Below the pieces are notes generated by a model that saw nothing but the letters and a program-made list of their open reading frames with translations, did no database searches and was not told where the DNA came from. From Luteimonas panaciterrae (GTDB lineage Bacteria; Pseudomonadota; Gammaproteobacteria; Xanthomonadales; Xanthomonadaceae): DNA of 64,000 nt. Positions 7,848 through 16,924 of the stretch are shown piece after piece (positions within the stretch are counted from its first letter, which is position 1; each line of letters starts with the position of its first letter). The translations under genes were made by a program, and so were the position numbers. The stretch covers positions 806,001 to 870,000 of the forward strand of contig NZ_JAJAVH010000001.1 in the NCBI RefSeq assembly GCF_020511115.1, read 5' to 3'.

Positions 7848-8656
7848 TGAAAGCCATTGCTGCACTGGGCCCGGTTGGCCGCGCCATCGCGCGTCGCGAA
7901 CTGTTCTACGAATTGACCAAGCGCGAAATCATGGGCCGCTACAGCGGCTCCTTCCTCGGTCTGCTGTGGTCGTTCCTGACGCCCTTGCTGATGCTTGGCG
8001 TGTACACGCTGGCGTTCCGGGAATTCCTCGGCATGCGCTGGCCGAACACCGACACGCGCGCCGAATTCTCGCTGATGATCTTCGCCGGCATGATCGTGCA
8101 CGGCCTGTTCGTCGAAGTGATCTCGCGTTCGCCGAGCGTGATCGTCGGCAGCTCCAATTTCGTGAAGAAGGTGGTCTTCCCGCTGGCGATCCTGCCGTGC
8201 GTGACCTTGGCCTCCGCGTTCTTCCACACGATGCTGAGCACGGTGGTGCTGGTGCTGTTCGTGCTGCTGACCCAGCACACCGTGCATCCCACCATCCTCT
8301 ACATGCCGTTCGTGTTCCTGCCGTACATGATCATGATGGCGGGCGTGAGCTGGTTCATGGCCTCGCTCGGCGTGTATTTCCGCGACGTCCTGCAGATCAG
8401 CGGCGTGATCGCCTCGGTCTTCATGTTTCTCAGCCCGGTGTTCTATCCGGTCACCTCGCTGGCGCCGCGTTATCGCGAGATCATGCAATTCAATCCACTG
8501 ACCCTGATCATCGAGCAGTTCCGCGAGATCGCCTTGTTCGGCAACGCGCCCGACTGGCGTGCGCTGCTCGTCTACACCGTCATCGCGGTGATCGTGATGC
8601 TGGGCGGATACTGGTGGTTCCAGCGCACGCGCAACGGGTTCGCCGATGTCCTCTGA
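7847..8656 (+). CDS. wzm: Polysaccharide/O-antigen ABC exporter, permease Wzm
   Basis: Inner-membrane permease that, with Wzt, moves a completed polysaccharide chain to the periplasm. The 269-residue protein is of the ABC2/TagG type: an N-terminal amphipathic part (ARRELFYELTKREIMGRYSG) and about six membrane segments, for example LLWSFLTPLLMLGVYTLAF and VFMFLSPVFYPVTSL. Start: ATG 7847 overlaps the metB stop and has AAGGGAG upstream; the preceding TTG is rejected. The end overlaps wzt by 11 bases. The position right after metB matches Xanthomonas LPS loci. Confidence 0.93.
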   Translation: MKAIAALGPVGRAIARRELFYELTKREIMGRYSGSFLGLLWSFLTPLLMLGVYTLAFREFLGMRWPNTDTRAEFSLMIFAGMIVHGLFVEVISRSPSVIVGSSNFVKKVVFPLAILPCVTLASAFFHTMLSTVVLVLFVLLTQHTVHPTILYMPFVFLPYMIMMAGVSWFMASLGVYFRDVLQISGVIASVFMFLSPVFYPVTSLAPRYREIMQFNPLTLIIEQFREIALFGNAPDWRALLVYTVIAVIVMLGGYWWFQRTRNGFADVL

Positions 8657-10049
8657 ACCAATCACGTCCGTGCCGACCACATCCGAACCGATCGCAGTCG
8701 CGGACAGCCGCAACGAAGAGGTCGTGATCCGCGTCTCGGGGCTGGGCAAGTGCTACCAGTTGTTCGAGAAACCGTCGCATCGCCTGCTGCAAACGCTGAT
8801 CGGCGCGCAGCGGCGGTTCTATCGCGAATTCTGGGCCTTGCGCGGCATCAGCTTCGAGATCCGCCGCGGCGAGACGCTCGGCATCATCGGCAGGAATGGC
8901 TCGGGCAAGTCGACGCTGCTGCAGCTGATCGCCGGAACGCTGTCGTCCACCGAAGGCGACGTGTCGGTGAAGGGTCGTGTGGCGGCATTGCTCGAACTAG
9001 GCAGCGGCTTCAATCCCGAATTCACCGGTCGCGAGAACGTCTATCTCAATGCCGCGATCCTCGGCTTGAGCAAGTCGGAAGTCGATCGCCGCATCGACGA
9101 GATCCTCGCCTTCGCCGACATCGGCGATTTCATCGACCAGCCCGTGCGCAACTATTCCAGCGGCATGGTGATGCGCCTGGCATTTTCGGTGATGACGCAC
9201 GTCGACGCCGACATCCTCATCATCGACGAAGCGCTGGCGGTGGGCGATGCCTTCTTCACCCAGAAGTGCATGCGCTACCTGCGCGAGTTCAAGGAACGCG
9301 GAACGCTGCTGTTCGTCAGCCACGATGGCATGGCGGTCACCGGCCTGTGCGATCGCGCGATCTGGCTCGATCACGGCACGATGCAGGCGAGCGGATTGGC
9401 GAAGGACGTGATGTCGGCCTACCTCGAGGCCTATCTCACCGAACGCCAGGGCGGCAACGCCAAGAAAACCGGCGGCGACGATGCCGTGGTCCGCAACAGG
9501 ACGCGTGCGATCAACGCCAGGCGTGAACTGATCGATCGCACGGTGCTCCGCAACGATATCGAGATCTTTCCGTTCAGTCCCGAACAACAGGGATTCGGCG
9601 AACTCAAGGCGAAGATCAGCGACGTCGCCATGCTCGACGACGAGGGGCGCGCGTTGGCCTGGGTCGTCGGCGGCGAACGCGTCGCGCTGGAGATCGAGGT
9701 GACCGCCGACACCCCGCTCGAGAAGCCCATCGTCGGCTTCTACATCAAGGATCGGCTGGGTCAACTACTCTTCGGAGAGAACACCTATCTCGATTATCAG
9801 GGCGAAGATTTCTCCGTGGCCGAGGGCGAGACCTTCCGTGCGAGATTCATCTTCGACATGCCGAGGCTCGCGGAGGGTGATTACTTCATCACCACCGGCG
9901 TCGCCGACGGCACGCAGGAAAAACACACCATCCAGCATTGGGTGCACGAAGCAATGATGTTCAAGTCGCGTACGGGCGGATCGCCGGCAGGCCTGATCGG
10001 ATTGCCGGTGGAACGCGTCGAAATGGAGCGGGTGCCGAGTGAGCGCTGA
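8646..10049 (+). CDS. wzt: Polysaccharide ABC exporter ATPase Wzt with C-terminal carbohydrate-binding-type domain
   Basis: ATPase partner of Wzm, 467 residues. The ABC domain (about 25-265) has Walker [10 protein letters not shown] (82-90), signature NYSSGMVMR (169-177) and Walker B ILIIDEA (190-196), and the SHD switch histidine. After a linker, residues about 310-460 form a beta-rich domain ([34 protein letters not shown]) typical of Wzt C-terminal domains that recognise the finished, modified end of an O-antigen. That class of exporter requires a chain-terminating modification on the polymer. The next gene encodes a methyltransferase, a candidate for making such a cap. Overlaps both neighbours by 11 bases. 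Confidence 0.93.
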   Translation: MSSEPITSVPTTSEPIAVADSRNEEVVIRVSGLGKCYQLFEKPSHRLLQTLIGAQRRFYREFWALRGISFEIRRGETLGIIGRNGSGKSTLLQLIAGTLSSTEGDVSVKGRVAALLELGSGFNPEFTGRENVYLNAAILGLSKSEVDRRIDEILAFADIGDFIDQPVRNYSSGMVMRLAFSVMTHVDADILIIDEALAVGDAFFTQKCMRYLREFKERGTLLFVSHDGMAVTGLCDRAIWLDHGTMQASGLAKDVMSAYLEAYLTERQGGNAKKTGGDDAVVRNRTRAINARRELIDRTVLRNDIEIFPFSPEQQGFGELKAKISDVAMLDDEGRALAWVVGGERVALEIEVTADTPLEKPIVGFYIKDRLGQLLFGENTYLDYQGEDFSVAEGETFRARFIFDMPRLAEGDYFITTGVADGTQEKHTIQHWVHEAMMFKSRTGGSPAGLIGLPVERVEMERVPSER

Positions 10050-12207
10050 ATTCAAAAGCGACGAGCATCCGATCGTCTTCCTGCGTCCGCGCATCTCGTA
10101 TCCGTATGCGTGGGCGGGGCACATTCCTTTCGCCTATCTGGCCGTCGATCTGCTCAAGCCGCGCCGGCTGGTGGAGCTGGGCACGGATTCGGGCAATTCG
10201 TATCTGGCGTTCTGCCAGGCGGTCGACACGCTGGGGCTCGACACGGTATGCACCGCGGTCGATTCATGGCAGGGCGACGAGCATGCCCGTCGTTACGGCG
10301 ATGAGGTCTACGAACCGCTGCGCGCCTACCACGACCCGAAGTACGGCCGCTTCTCGACGCTCAAGCGCAGCTTCTTCGATGACGCCGTCTCCTCGTTCGA
10401 GCATGGCAGCATCGATCTGCTGCACATCGACGGGCTGCATACCTATGAGGCCGTCAAGCACGACTTCGAGACATGGCGTGCCAAGCTGAGCGAGCGCGCC
10501 GTGGTGCTGTTCCACGACACGCAGGTCAAGGAGCGCGATTTCGGTGTCTGGAAGTTCCTCGAGGAGCTTTCCAAGCAGTACGAGGTCTTCGATTTCCACC
10601 ATAGCAATGGCCTGGGCGTCGTGTCCGTGGGCAAGGAGATCCCGGAGGACTTCCGCAAGTTCATGCGCGCCTGCAAGCAGCGGCCCGAAGCGATCCGCCG
10701 CTACTTCGAAGGCATCGCCGCGACCATTCTCGATACCGAGACCGCCGCGCCGAAAGCGGCGGAGGGCTCAACCCCGGTCACGGTGTCCTTGTACTATCGC
10801 AAGCAGGGTCAGAATTACGCCGAGGAGCGGCTGCTCAAGCAGTCCATCAGCGTCGAGCGGGACGAATTCGAACTGCGTTTCTTGTTGCCGCCGGGCGAAC
10901 GTCCGGATTTCATCCGCGTCGATCCAGCCGACTATCCGGGCGTTTTCGACATCGGCAACGTACGGCTTTCCACCGGCACGGTGCATTGGGACATCGATGA
11001 CCTGCACGCGCGGCTTGGCGCGGTCAGCGGCGAGGTGGTGCCGACGACGTGGGAGCGCGATTCCAGGATACGGCTGGTCTGCTTCGGGCTCGATCCCTAC
11101 ATCGAGTTCGATGTCGCCGACGCCCACGCCGATTTCCCGGCGGACGCCGCGCTGACGCTGCGCCTGAACTTGCGCTACGAGGCTGTGCTCACCCAGCCGT
11201 CCCTGTGGAAAATGGCGCGGGCTGAAATGCAGGCGATTGCCGACCTGCGCCAGGCCGCGACGAGCCAGACCGATCTGCGCGCGCTGATGCGGCAGTTGCG
11301 CCGCGAGAACGAAAAGCGCGGCATGGAAAACCGCAGCGATCTCATGCTGGCGACGGCGGGCATCGTGATGGACGGCGCGTCGCAGCCGCGCCTTCGGTGC
11401 CGCCGCGCAGGACAGGCGTTCGCGGCCGGCTTCTCGGTCGGTGGCGTGGTGGAGGAAATCGACGCGGAGCTCAGGGTGCGCTTCGCCGTGCCGGGCGATG
11501 CCGTCGCCGATTTCGTGCGCATCGAGATTCCGGCGCTGCCGGGACGTTATCGCATCGAGGCGATGAGTGTCGGCGACGTGCATGTCGATGATCTGGCGCG
11601 TCGCGTGATCGATGTGCGCGATCAGCGACTGCCGATCGAAGCGCCCGACAAGGTGCGTTATGGCGCTGAGAGCGGGCGCCCATCCGTCGAGGTCGATGTG
11701 TCCGGGTTGCCCGGATTGCAGAGAACCTCATCCGCGCCGACGCATGTCGATATCGTGATCCGCCGCGAGGATGCGTTCAGGGCGCTGGCCGAGGAGGCCG
11801 CATCCCATGCACGCGACCTGTCGGCCCAGATCGCCGGCCAGTCCCGCGAGCTGACCAGCCTGGCGTTTCGGCACAACCAGGAACTGCACCGGCAGGCCGA
11901 GGAATTGGCTCGGCAGGGGGGAGAATTGCGTCAGCAGCGAGAGTCCGCGCAAACGGCACTCAAGACGCTGCACGACCAGTCCCAGGTGTTGTCCGAGACT
12001 TTGGCGTCGCTGCAGCAGGACGTGTCCGGATGGCACGGCCGTCTCGATGCGCGTTTCGATGCGCAGGGCACGGAACAAGCCGCGGATAGCGCGGCGGTGA
12101 AGGAAAGCATCGCGCAACTGCAAGAGCGCCTGGAGCAGGTGGCGAGCATGATCCAGAACACGTTCTGGCGCCGCGTCCGCCGCAAGCTGAGTTGGAACGG
12201 CAAATGA
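10039..12207 (+). CDS. Methyltransferase with two beta-domains and coiled coil; candidate chain-terminator/ruler
   Basis: A 722-residue multidomain protein. Residues 20-230 are a class I SAM methyltransferase (motif [17 protein letters not shown] at 43-58; [18 protein letters not shown] at 126-143). Residues about 245-385 and 440-577 look like two copies of a beta-rich domain, sharing [20 protein letters not shown] (291-310) and [20 protein letters not shown] (492-511). Helical segments lie at 385-435 and, as a long coiled coil, 578-705. The end, [11 protein letters not shown], is basic and amphipathic, a possible membrane anchor. The GTG start overlaps wzt; the TGA overlaps the next gene. 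The arrangement recalls WbdD of E. coli O9a, in which a capping enzyme and a coiled-coil ruler set O-antigen length, but no kinase domain is seen here. The role is inferred. Confidence 0.8.
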   Translation: MSAEFKSDEHPIVFLRPRISYPYAWAGHIPFAYLAVDLLKPRRLVELGTDSGNSYLAFCQAVDTLGLDTVCTAVDSWQGDEHARRYGDEVYEPLRAYHDPKYGRFSTLKRSFFDDAVSSFEHGSIDLLHIDGLHTYEAVKHDFETWRAKLSERAVVLFHDTQVKERDFGVWKFLEELSKQYEVFDFHHSNGLGVVSVGKEIPEDFRKFMRACKQRPEAIRRYFEGIAATILDTETAAPKAAEGSTPVTVSLYYRKQGQNYAEERLLKQSISVERDEFELRFLLPPGERPDFIRVDPADYPGVFDIGNVRLSTGTVHWDIDDLHARLGAVSGEVVPTTWERDSRIRLVCFGLDPYIEFDVADAHADFPADAALTLRLNLRYEAVLTQPSLWKMARAEMQAIADLRQAATSQTDLRALMRQLRRENEKRGMENRSDLMLATAGIVMDGASQPRLRCRRAGQAFAAGFSVGGVVEEIDAELRVRFAVPGDAVADFVRIEIPALPGRYRIEAMSVGDVHVDDLARRVIDVRDQRLPIEAPDKVRYGAESGRPSVEVDVSGLPGLQRTSSAPTHVDIVIRREDAFRALAEEAASHARDLSAQIAGQSRELTSLAFRHNQELHRQAEELARQGGELRQQRESAQTALKTLHDQSQVLSETLASLQQDVSGWHGRLDARFDAQGTEQAADSAAVKESIAQLQERLEQVASMIQNTFWRRVRRKLSWNGK

Positions 12208-14465
12208 GCATCGCTATCGATCCTGGAATTTCTCCAGTGCCTGCTGGTCCGCAGCCGCTGGAACATCGCCCGCTGGCAGGGCTGGAGCATGCCGGCGGTG
12301 ACACGTGGCGTTCGCTCGACTGGGACCCGCAGTTCTTGCTGGTGCCGCCGGCCTCGCTGCAACCCGGCCTGTATCGCATCACAGCCGAACTCGAGGGCGC
12401 GGACGTCGCGGCGCCTTGCGCCTACTTCGATTTCGGTCAGGGCTGGTCGGAGATAACGCGGCGGAACTTCGAACCCGTGCCGGGCGGGTCGAAGTGGGAG
12501 TCCTATGTCTGGTTGCCGGCCGCGATCGGCCTGATCCGCTTCGATCCGACCGATCAGCAGGGCCATTTCCGTTTCGGCGGCGCGAGCCTGGAGAGAGTGA
12601 ACGATGCGGAAGCCATGCTCATCCTGCTGCACGCACGCATCGCGCGCGCGCCATCGGGCGCGGCGCCGGCGATCATTCATGAGGCACATCGTCGCGCCGC
12701 GGCCGACGGCCTGAGAGCCTGTTGTGACTGGCTGCTGTCGCCCGTGGGCAATCCCGATCAGATGGCAGGCATCACGTCTTATGACGGCTGGGCGCAGCGT
12801 TACGACACGCTGTCCTCCGGCGAGGCCGCCGCACTCCATGACGCAGTGGATCGGCTGCCGTCGCGGCCGCTGATGTCGGTCGTCCTGGTGGCGGCGGGTG
12901 CGCCTGAAGACAAGCTGCGCCATTGGCTCGACGTCTTCACCGAGCAGTTGTATCCGGACTGGGAATTGCAAGTAGTCGCAACGGCGCCCAGCCGTGCGTT
13001 GGACGCGCGCATCGCCAAAGACTGCCGTATCACGCGCATCGACATCGGTCCGGACGCGAATGTGATCACCGCCGTCCAGCGGGCGCTGGCGGCAATGCGC
13101 GGTCAGTACACGGTCTTTCTGGATGTCGATTGCCTGCTGCCGTCCCATGCTCTGTTCATGGTGGCCGACACGATCGCGCGTCATCCCGCGGCGCAGGTGA
13201 TCTACACCGATTCCGATCATCTGGTGGCGGGGGCCAGGTCCGCGCCCTATTTCAAGCCGCGCTGGAATCCGGAGCTGCTGCTCGGCCAGGATTATCTCGC
13301 TCCGTTCGTCGTCTATGACGCGTCCTTGCTTCGCGAAGTCGGTGGGCTACGTGCGGATTTCAGTCGCGCGGCCGCGTACGATCTGGCGTTGCGCTGCACC
13401 GCTCGCGCGGCCTCGGAAAACATCTTGCACGTCCCGATGGTGCTCTGTCATTCCTCGCGTGAGGAGACGGACGAGGATGTCGCGGGCGACGAGGCCGGCC
13501 TGCGCGTCCTGCAACAACATCTGCACGATGCCGGCGCGCAAGTGCAGGCATGCGAAGGCGGCTATCGCGTCCGCCATCCGGTGCCGGACCCGGCGCCGAA
13601 AGTCAGCATCATCATCCCGACCCGCGACAAGCTCGATCTGCTGCGCCGCTGCGTCGAGAGCATCCTGTCCAGGACGACCTATCCGAATTTCGAGATCGTC
13701 ATCGTCGACAACCAGTCGGAGCTGCAGGAAACGCGCGACTTCTTCGCTTCGCTCGACGATGAGCCGCGTGCGCGGGTCATGCCGTTCGATGCGCCGTTCA
13801 ATTATTCGGCGATCAACAACCATGCGGTAAACAACGTCGACGGCGACATCATCGCCCTGGTCAACAACGACATCGAGGTGATTTCACCGGACTGGCTCGA
13901 GGAAATGGTCCAGCATGCGGTGCGTCCGGGTGTGGGCGGCGTCGGCGCCATGCTTTATTACCCGGACGACACCATCCAGCACGCGGGCATCGTGTTGGGA
14001 CTCGGAGGCGTCGCCGGACATATCTATTCGAGGGCGCCCAGAGGCACGTCCGGGCAGATGGGGCGTGCGCATCTGGTGCAGAGCTTGTCCGCGGTGACGG
14101 CGGCATGCTTGCTTGTCCGGCGCTCGGTCTTTCTCGAAATCGGCGGGCTTGACGAGCGGCTGCGAGTCGCGTTCAACGACGTGGATTTCTGCCTGCGCCT
14201 GCTGGAACACGGATACCGCAATATCTGGACTCCCTTCGCGGAGTTGTATCACCACGAATCCGCCAGCCGCGGTTACGAAGATACGCCCGAGAAGATGGAA
14301 CGATTCCATTCGGAGGTCCATTTCATGATCGAACGGTGGAGCGCGTGGTTAGGGGACGACGCGGCGTACAACCCGAATCTGTCGCTGTTGCATGGAGACT
14401 CTTTCGCGTTGGCCGATCCACCGAGGAGTTCCATTGCCGGATGGATCCGGCATTCGTTCGCGTAG
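12204..14465 (+). CDS. Double-domain family 2 glycosyltransferase, first domain possibly degenerate
   Basis: A 753-residue cytoplasmic glycosyltransferase. Residues about 15-135 are a beta-rich domain with [15 protein letters not shown]. Residues about 223-415 are a first GT-A domain in which usual motifs are altered: DVDCLL where the next gene has DHDDEL, TDSDHLV for SDEDKID, and AAAYDLALR for SQDWDLALR. Residues about 463-715 are a second, intact-looking GT2 domain ([50 protein letters not shown]). The ATG at 12204 overlaps the upstream stop (ATGA); an upstream in-frame TTG at 12192 is unlikely. It probably adds sugars to the O-antigen chain; donor and linkage are unknown. It is a paralogue of the next gene. 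Confidence 0.88.
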   Translation: MSIAIDPGISPVPAGPQPLEHRPLAGLEHAGGDTWRSLDWDPQFLLVPPASLQPGLYRITAELEGADVAAPCAYFDFGQGWSEITRRNFEPVPGGSKWESYVWLPAAIGLIRFDPTDQQGHFRFGGASLERVNDAEAMLILLHARIARAPSGAAPAIIHEAHRRAAADGLRACCDWLLSPVGNPDQMAGITSYDGWAQRYDTLSSGEAAALHDAVDRLPSRPLMSVVLVAAGAPEDKLRHWLDVFTEQLYPDWELQVVATAPSRALDARIAKDCRITRIDIGPDANVITAVQRALAAMRGQYTVFLDVDCLLPSHALFMVADTIARHPAAQVIYTDSDHLVAGARSAPYFKPRWNPELLLGQDYLAPFVVYDASLLREVGGLRADFSRAAAYDLALRCTARAASENILHVPMVLCHSSREETDEDVAGDEAGLRVLQQHLHDAGAQVQACEGGYRVRHPVPDPAPKVSIIIPTRDKLDLLRRCVESILSRTTYPNFEIVIVDNQSELQETRDFFASLDDEPRARVMPFDAPFNYSAINNHAVNNVDGDIIALVNNDIEVISPDWLEEMVQHAVRPGVGGVGAMLYYPDDTIQHAGIVLGLGGVAGHIYSRAPRGTSGQMGRAHLVQSLSAVTAACLLVRRSVFLEIGGLDERLRVAFNDVDFCLRLLEHGYRNIWTPFAELYHHESASRGYEDTPEKMERFHSEVHFMIERWSAWLGDDAAYNPNLSLLHGDSFALADPPRSSIAGWIRHSFA

Positions 14466-14570
14466 AGGTTTTGGGGCCCGCCAGGCGTTAGGTTCCCACC
14501 GGATTCGTTCCGGGGCGCATGGCGCGGTGCTGATATGAATTTTGTTGATGAGATGGGGTGAATGGACCGC

Positions 14571-16865
14571 ATGAGTATTGACGGCAACGCAGGCGTCATC
14601 ACGATGGAATTGAGCGGGCATCGCCACGTCAAGCGGGATGATGCCGATGGCGCATGGATCGCGATCGGCAACGATTCGCAATTCCTCTGTCTGAGCGACA
14701 AATTCCCGTTGCCGGGCGGCTGGTATCACGTCGACTTGCGCATGCAGCGGTTGAAGGGGCCGGAGATGTGGCCCTATTTCTATCCCTTCTATGGCGATTG
14801 GGAAAATCTGGAGAAGCACAAGGTCTTCGTGCCCTTCTTTAATCAGGATGGTGGGGAACACCAAGGCATCGTGCGGCTCACCCACGATGTTCTCCAGCTG
14901 CGATTCGATCCGTCCGTGGCCGTGGGCAAGTTCACCCTGGATGAATTGAAGTTGCAGCGGGTTGGCAAGGCGAGGGCGGCCAAGGAGATGCTGCAGGGCG
15001 TCTTGCGGCGCCCGGCGGGTGTTTTCACCAAGATCCGGTGGTTGTCGTCCCTACTGGTGCAAGGCTTGATCGGCGGTCCGTCAGGATTCGCGGAACGCCT
15101 CTACAGAATCTATAGCGAGCGCCCGACGGCGGCCGCCCGTGTCGCCTACGACACCTGGGTCGAGCTCTACGATGCGAACACGCCGGAAAGGTTGGAGGCC
15201 GAACGCGCCGCCGTCGGCGATCTCGTCAAGAAGCCGCTGTTCTCGATCATCATGCCGGCCTACAACACGCCGGAGAAATGGCTGCGCAAGTGCGTCGAGA
15301 GCGTGAAGGCGCAGGTCTATCCGCATTGGGAGTTGTGCATCGCCAATGATGCTTCTCCGGCGCCGCATGTTCGTCGCGTGCTGGATGAGCTGGCGGCCGG
15401 AGACAGCAGGATCAAGGTGGTGCATCGAGAGGTCAATGGCCACATCTCGGCTGCTTCGAACAGTGCGATCGAGGTCGCCACCGGTGAATGGCTGGTGCTG
15501 CTGGATCATGACGACGAATTGCATCCCTTGGCCTTGAGCGAAGTGGCGAAGGCGATCAACGAGCATCCGGACTGGCGGCTGATCTACAGCGACGAGGACA
15601 AGATCGACGAGCGCGGGCGCCGCTACGATCCCTACATGAAGCCGGACTGGAACTACGACTTGTTCCTGTCGCACAACTGCATCAGCCATCTCGGGGTCTA
15701 CGATGCCTCGCTCGTGCGAGAGGTGGGTGGATTCCAGAAAGGGTTGGAAGGCAGCCAGGACTGGGATCTCGCGCTGCGCTGCGTCGAACGGCTGAGCTCG
15801 AAACAGATCGGACACATTCCGAAAGTGCTTTACCACTGGCGCGCCATCGTCGGATCGACCGCGCTCGCCCCGCAGGAAAAGGACTACGCGCACGACGCCG
15901 GAATGCGCGCGATCGCGGCGCATCTGGAACGCATCGGCTCCAAGGCGCGCGTGCAGGACATTCCGGGACAGAGAGGCAATTACCGGATGGTGTATCCGCT
16001 GCCGTCGCCAGCGCCCAAGGTGAGCATCATCATTCCGACGCGGGACAAGGTGGGTTTGCTTCGCGCCTGTATCGAGTCGGTGTCGTCGCTCACGACCTAT
16101 CCCGATTACGAGATCATCGTCGTCGATAACCAATCGGAAGAAGCGGAGACGCTGGCTTATTTCCGGGAACTGGAATCCAACCCGCGCGTTCGTGTTCTGC
16201 CTTACGACAAGCCCTTCAATTATTCGGAGATCAACAATTACGCCGTCTCCGAAGCAAAGGGAAGCGTCATCTGCCTCCTCAACAACGACATCACGGTCAT
16301 CACGCCGGGCTGGCTGGAGGAGATGGTCGGACATGCGCTGCGGCCGGATGTCGGTGCCGTCGGCGCGATTCTTTACTATCCGAACAACACCATCCAGCAC
16401 GCGGGCGTGATCCTGGGGGCGCACGGCGTCGCGGCGCACGCATACAGCGGGCAGGCGCGTGGCTATCCTGGTCATATGAGCCGGGCGCGGCTGACCCAGT
16501 CGATGAGTGCCGTCACCGCGGCGTGCCTGGTCGTGCGGCGCGATACGTTCGAACGTGTCGAAGGGTTCGATCCTGCATTGCAGGTCGCGTTCAATGATGT
16601 GGATCTTTGCCTGCGGATCGGCCGGCTTGGCTTGCGCAACATCTGGACGCCGTTCGCGGAGCTCTATCACCACGAATCGGCATCTCGTGGATACGAAGAC
16701 ACGCGTGAGAAGGCGGAGCGCTTCAACGCTGAGATGATCTACATGCGATCCCGCTGGGGCGAAACGCTGCGGGATGATCCGTCTTATAGTCCGAACTTCA
16801 GCATCGATGATGAGCTCTTCGAGCTGTCGTTTCCGCCGCGAGAGCGCAAAGCTTCGTCCGCGTGA
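14571..16865 (+). CDS. Double-domain family 2 glycosyltransferase
   Basis: A 764-residue paralogue of the preceding gene. A beta-rich N-terminal domain (to about residue 135) carries LQLRFDPSVAVGKFTLDELK. GT-A domain one (about 222-430) has an intact DHDD, SDEDKID and EGSQDWDLALR. GT-A domain two (about 482-735) has [19 protein letters not shown] and AFNDVDLCLRIG. Two active domains could add alternating sugars in a repeat unit. An in-frame ATG at 14562 is possible, but the G-rich site GGGGTG at 14555-14560 is better spaced for 14571, and the protein would then begin MSI like its paralogue. The 105-base gap before it shows no clear terminator and visibly lower GC. Confidence 0.88.
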   Translation: MSIDGNAGVITMELSGHRHVKRDDADGAWIAIGNDSQFLCLSDKFPLPGGWYHVDLRMQRLKGPEMWPYFYPFYGDWENLEKHKVFVPFFNQDGGEHQGIVRLTHDVLQLRFDPSVAVGKFTLDELKLQRVGKARAAKEMLQGVLRRPAGVFTKIRWLSSLLVQGLIGGPSGFAERLYRIYSERPTAAARVAYDTWVELYDANTPERLEAERAAVGDLVKKPLFSIIMPAYNTPEKWLRKCVESVKAQVYPHWELCIANDASPAPHVRRVLDELAAGDSRIKVVHREVNGHISAASNSAIEVATGEWLVLLDHDDELHPLALSEVAKAINEHPDWRLIYSDEDKIDERGRRYDPYMKPDWNYDLFLSHNCISHLGVYDASLVREVGGFQKGLEGSQDWDLALRCVERLSSKQIGHIPKVLYHWRAIVGSTALAPQEKDYAHDAGMRAIAAHLERIGSKARVQDIPGQRGNYRMVYPLPSPAPKVSIIIPTRDKVGLLRACIESVSSLTTYPDYEIIVVDNQSEEAETLAYFRELESNPRVRVLPYDKPFNYSEINNYAVSEAKGSVICLLNNDITVITPGWLEEMVGHALRPDVGAVGAILYYPNNTIQHAGVILGAHGVAAHAYSGQARGYPGHMSRARLTQSMSAVTAACLVVRRDTFERVEGFDPALQVAFNDVDLCLRIGRLGLRNIWTPFAELYHHESASRGYEDTREKAERFNAEMIYMRSRWGETLRDDPSYSPNFSIDDELFELSFPPRERKASSA

Positions 16866-16924
16866 GGTGACGCCTGTCTTGTCGCTGGTCTGCCGGCGAT
16901 ACCCCATTGGAGGAGAGTGGGCAT

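Noticed and set aside
5004..7865. Open frame of 953 codons antisense to cbs and metB
   Set aside because: It is the mirror of two well-conserved enzymes in GC-rich DNA; the translation is low-complexity His/Asp/Arg/Gly-rich with no domain, and it runs into the repeat array.
12305..13318. Extra plus-strand frames inside the first double-domain glycosyltransferase
   Set aside because: Overlapping out-of-frame Arg-rich translations of a clearly coding gene.
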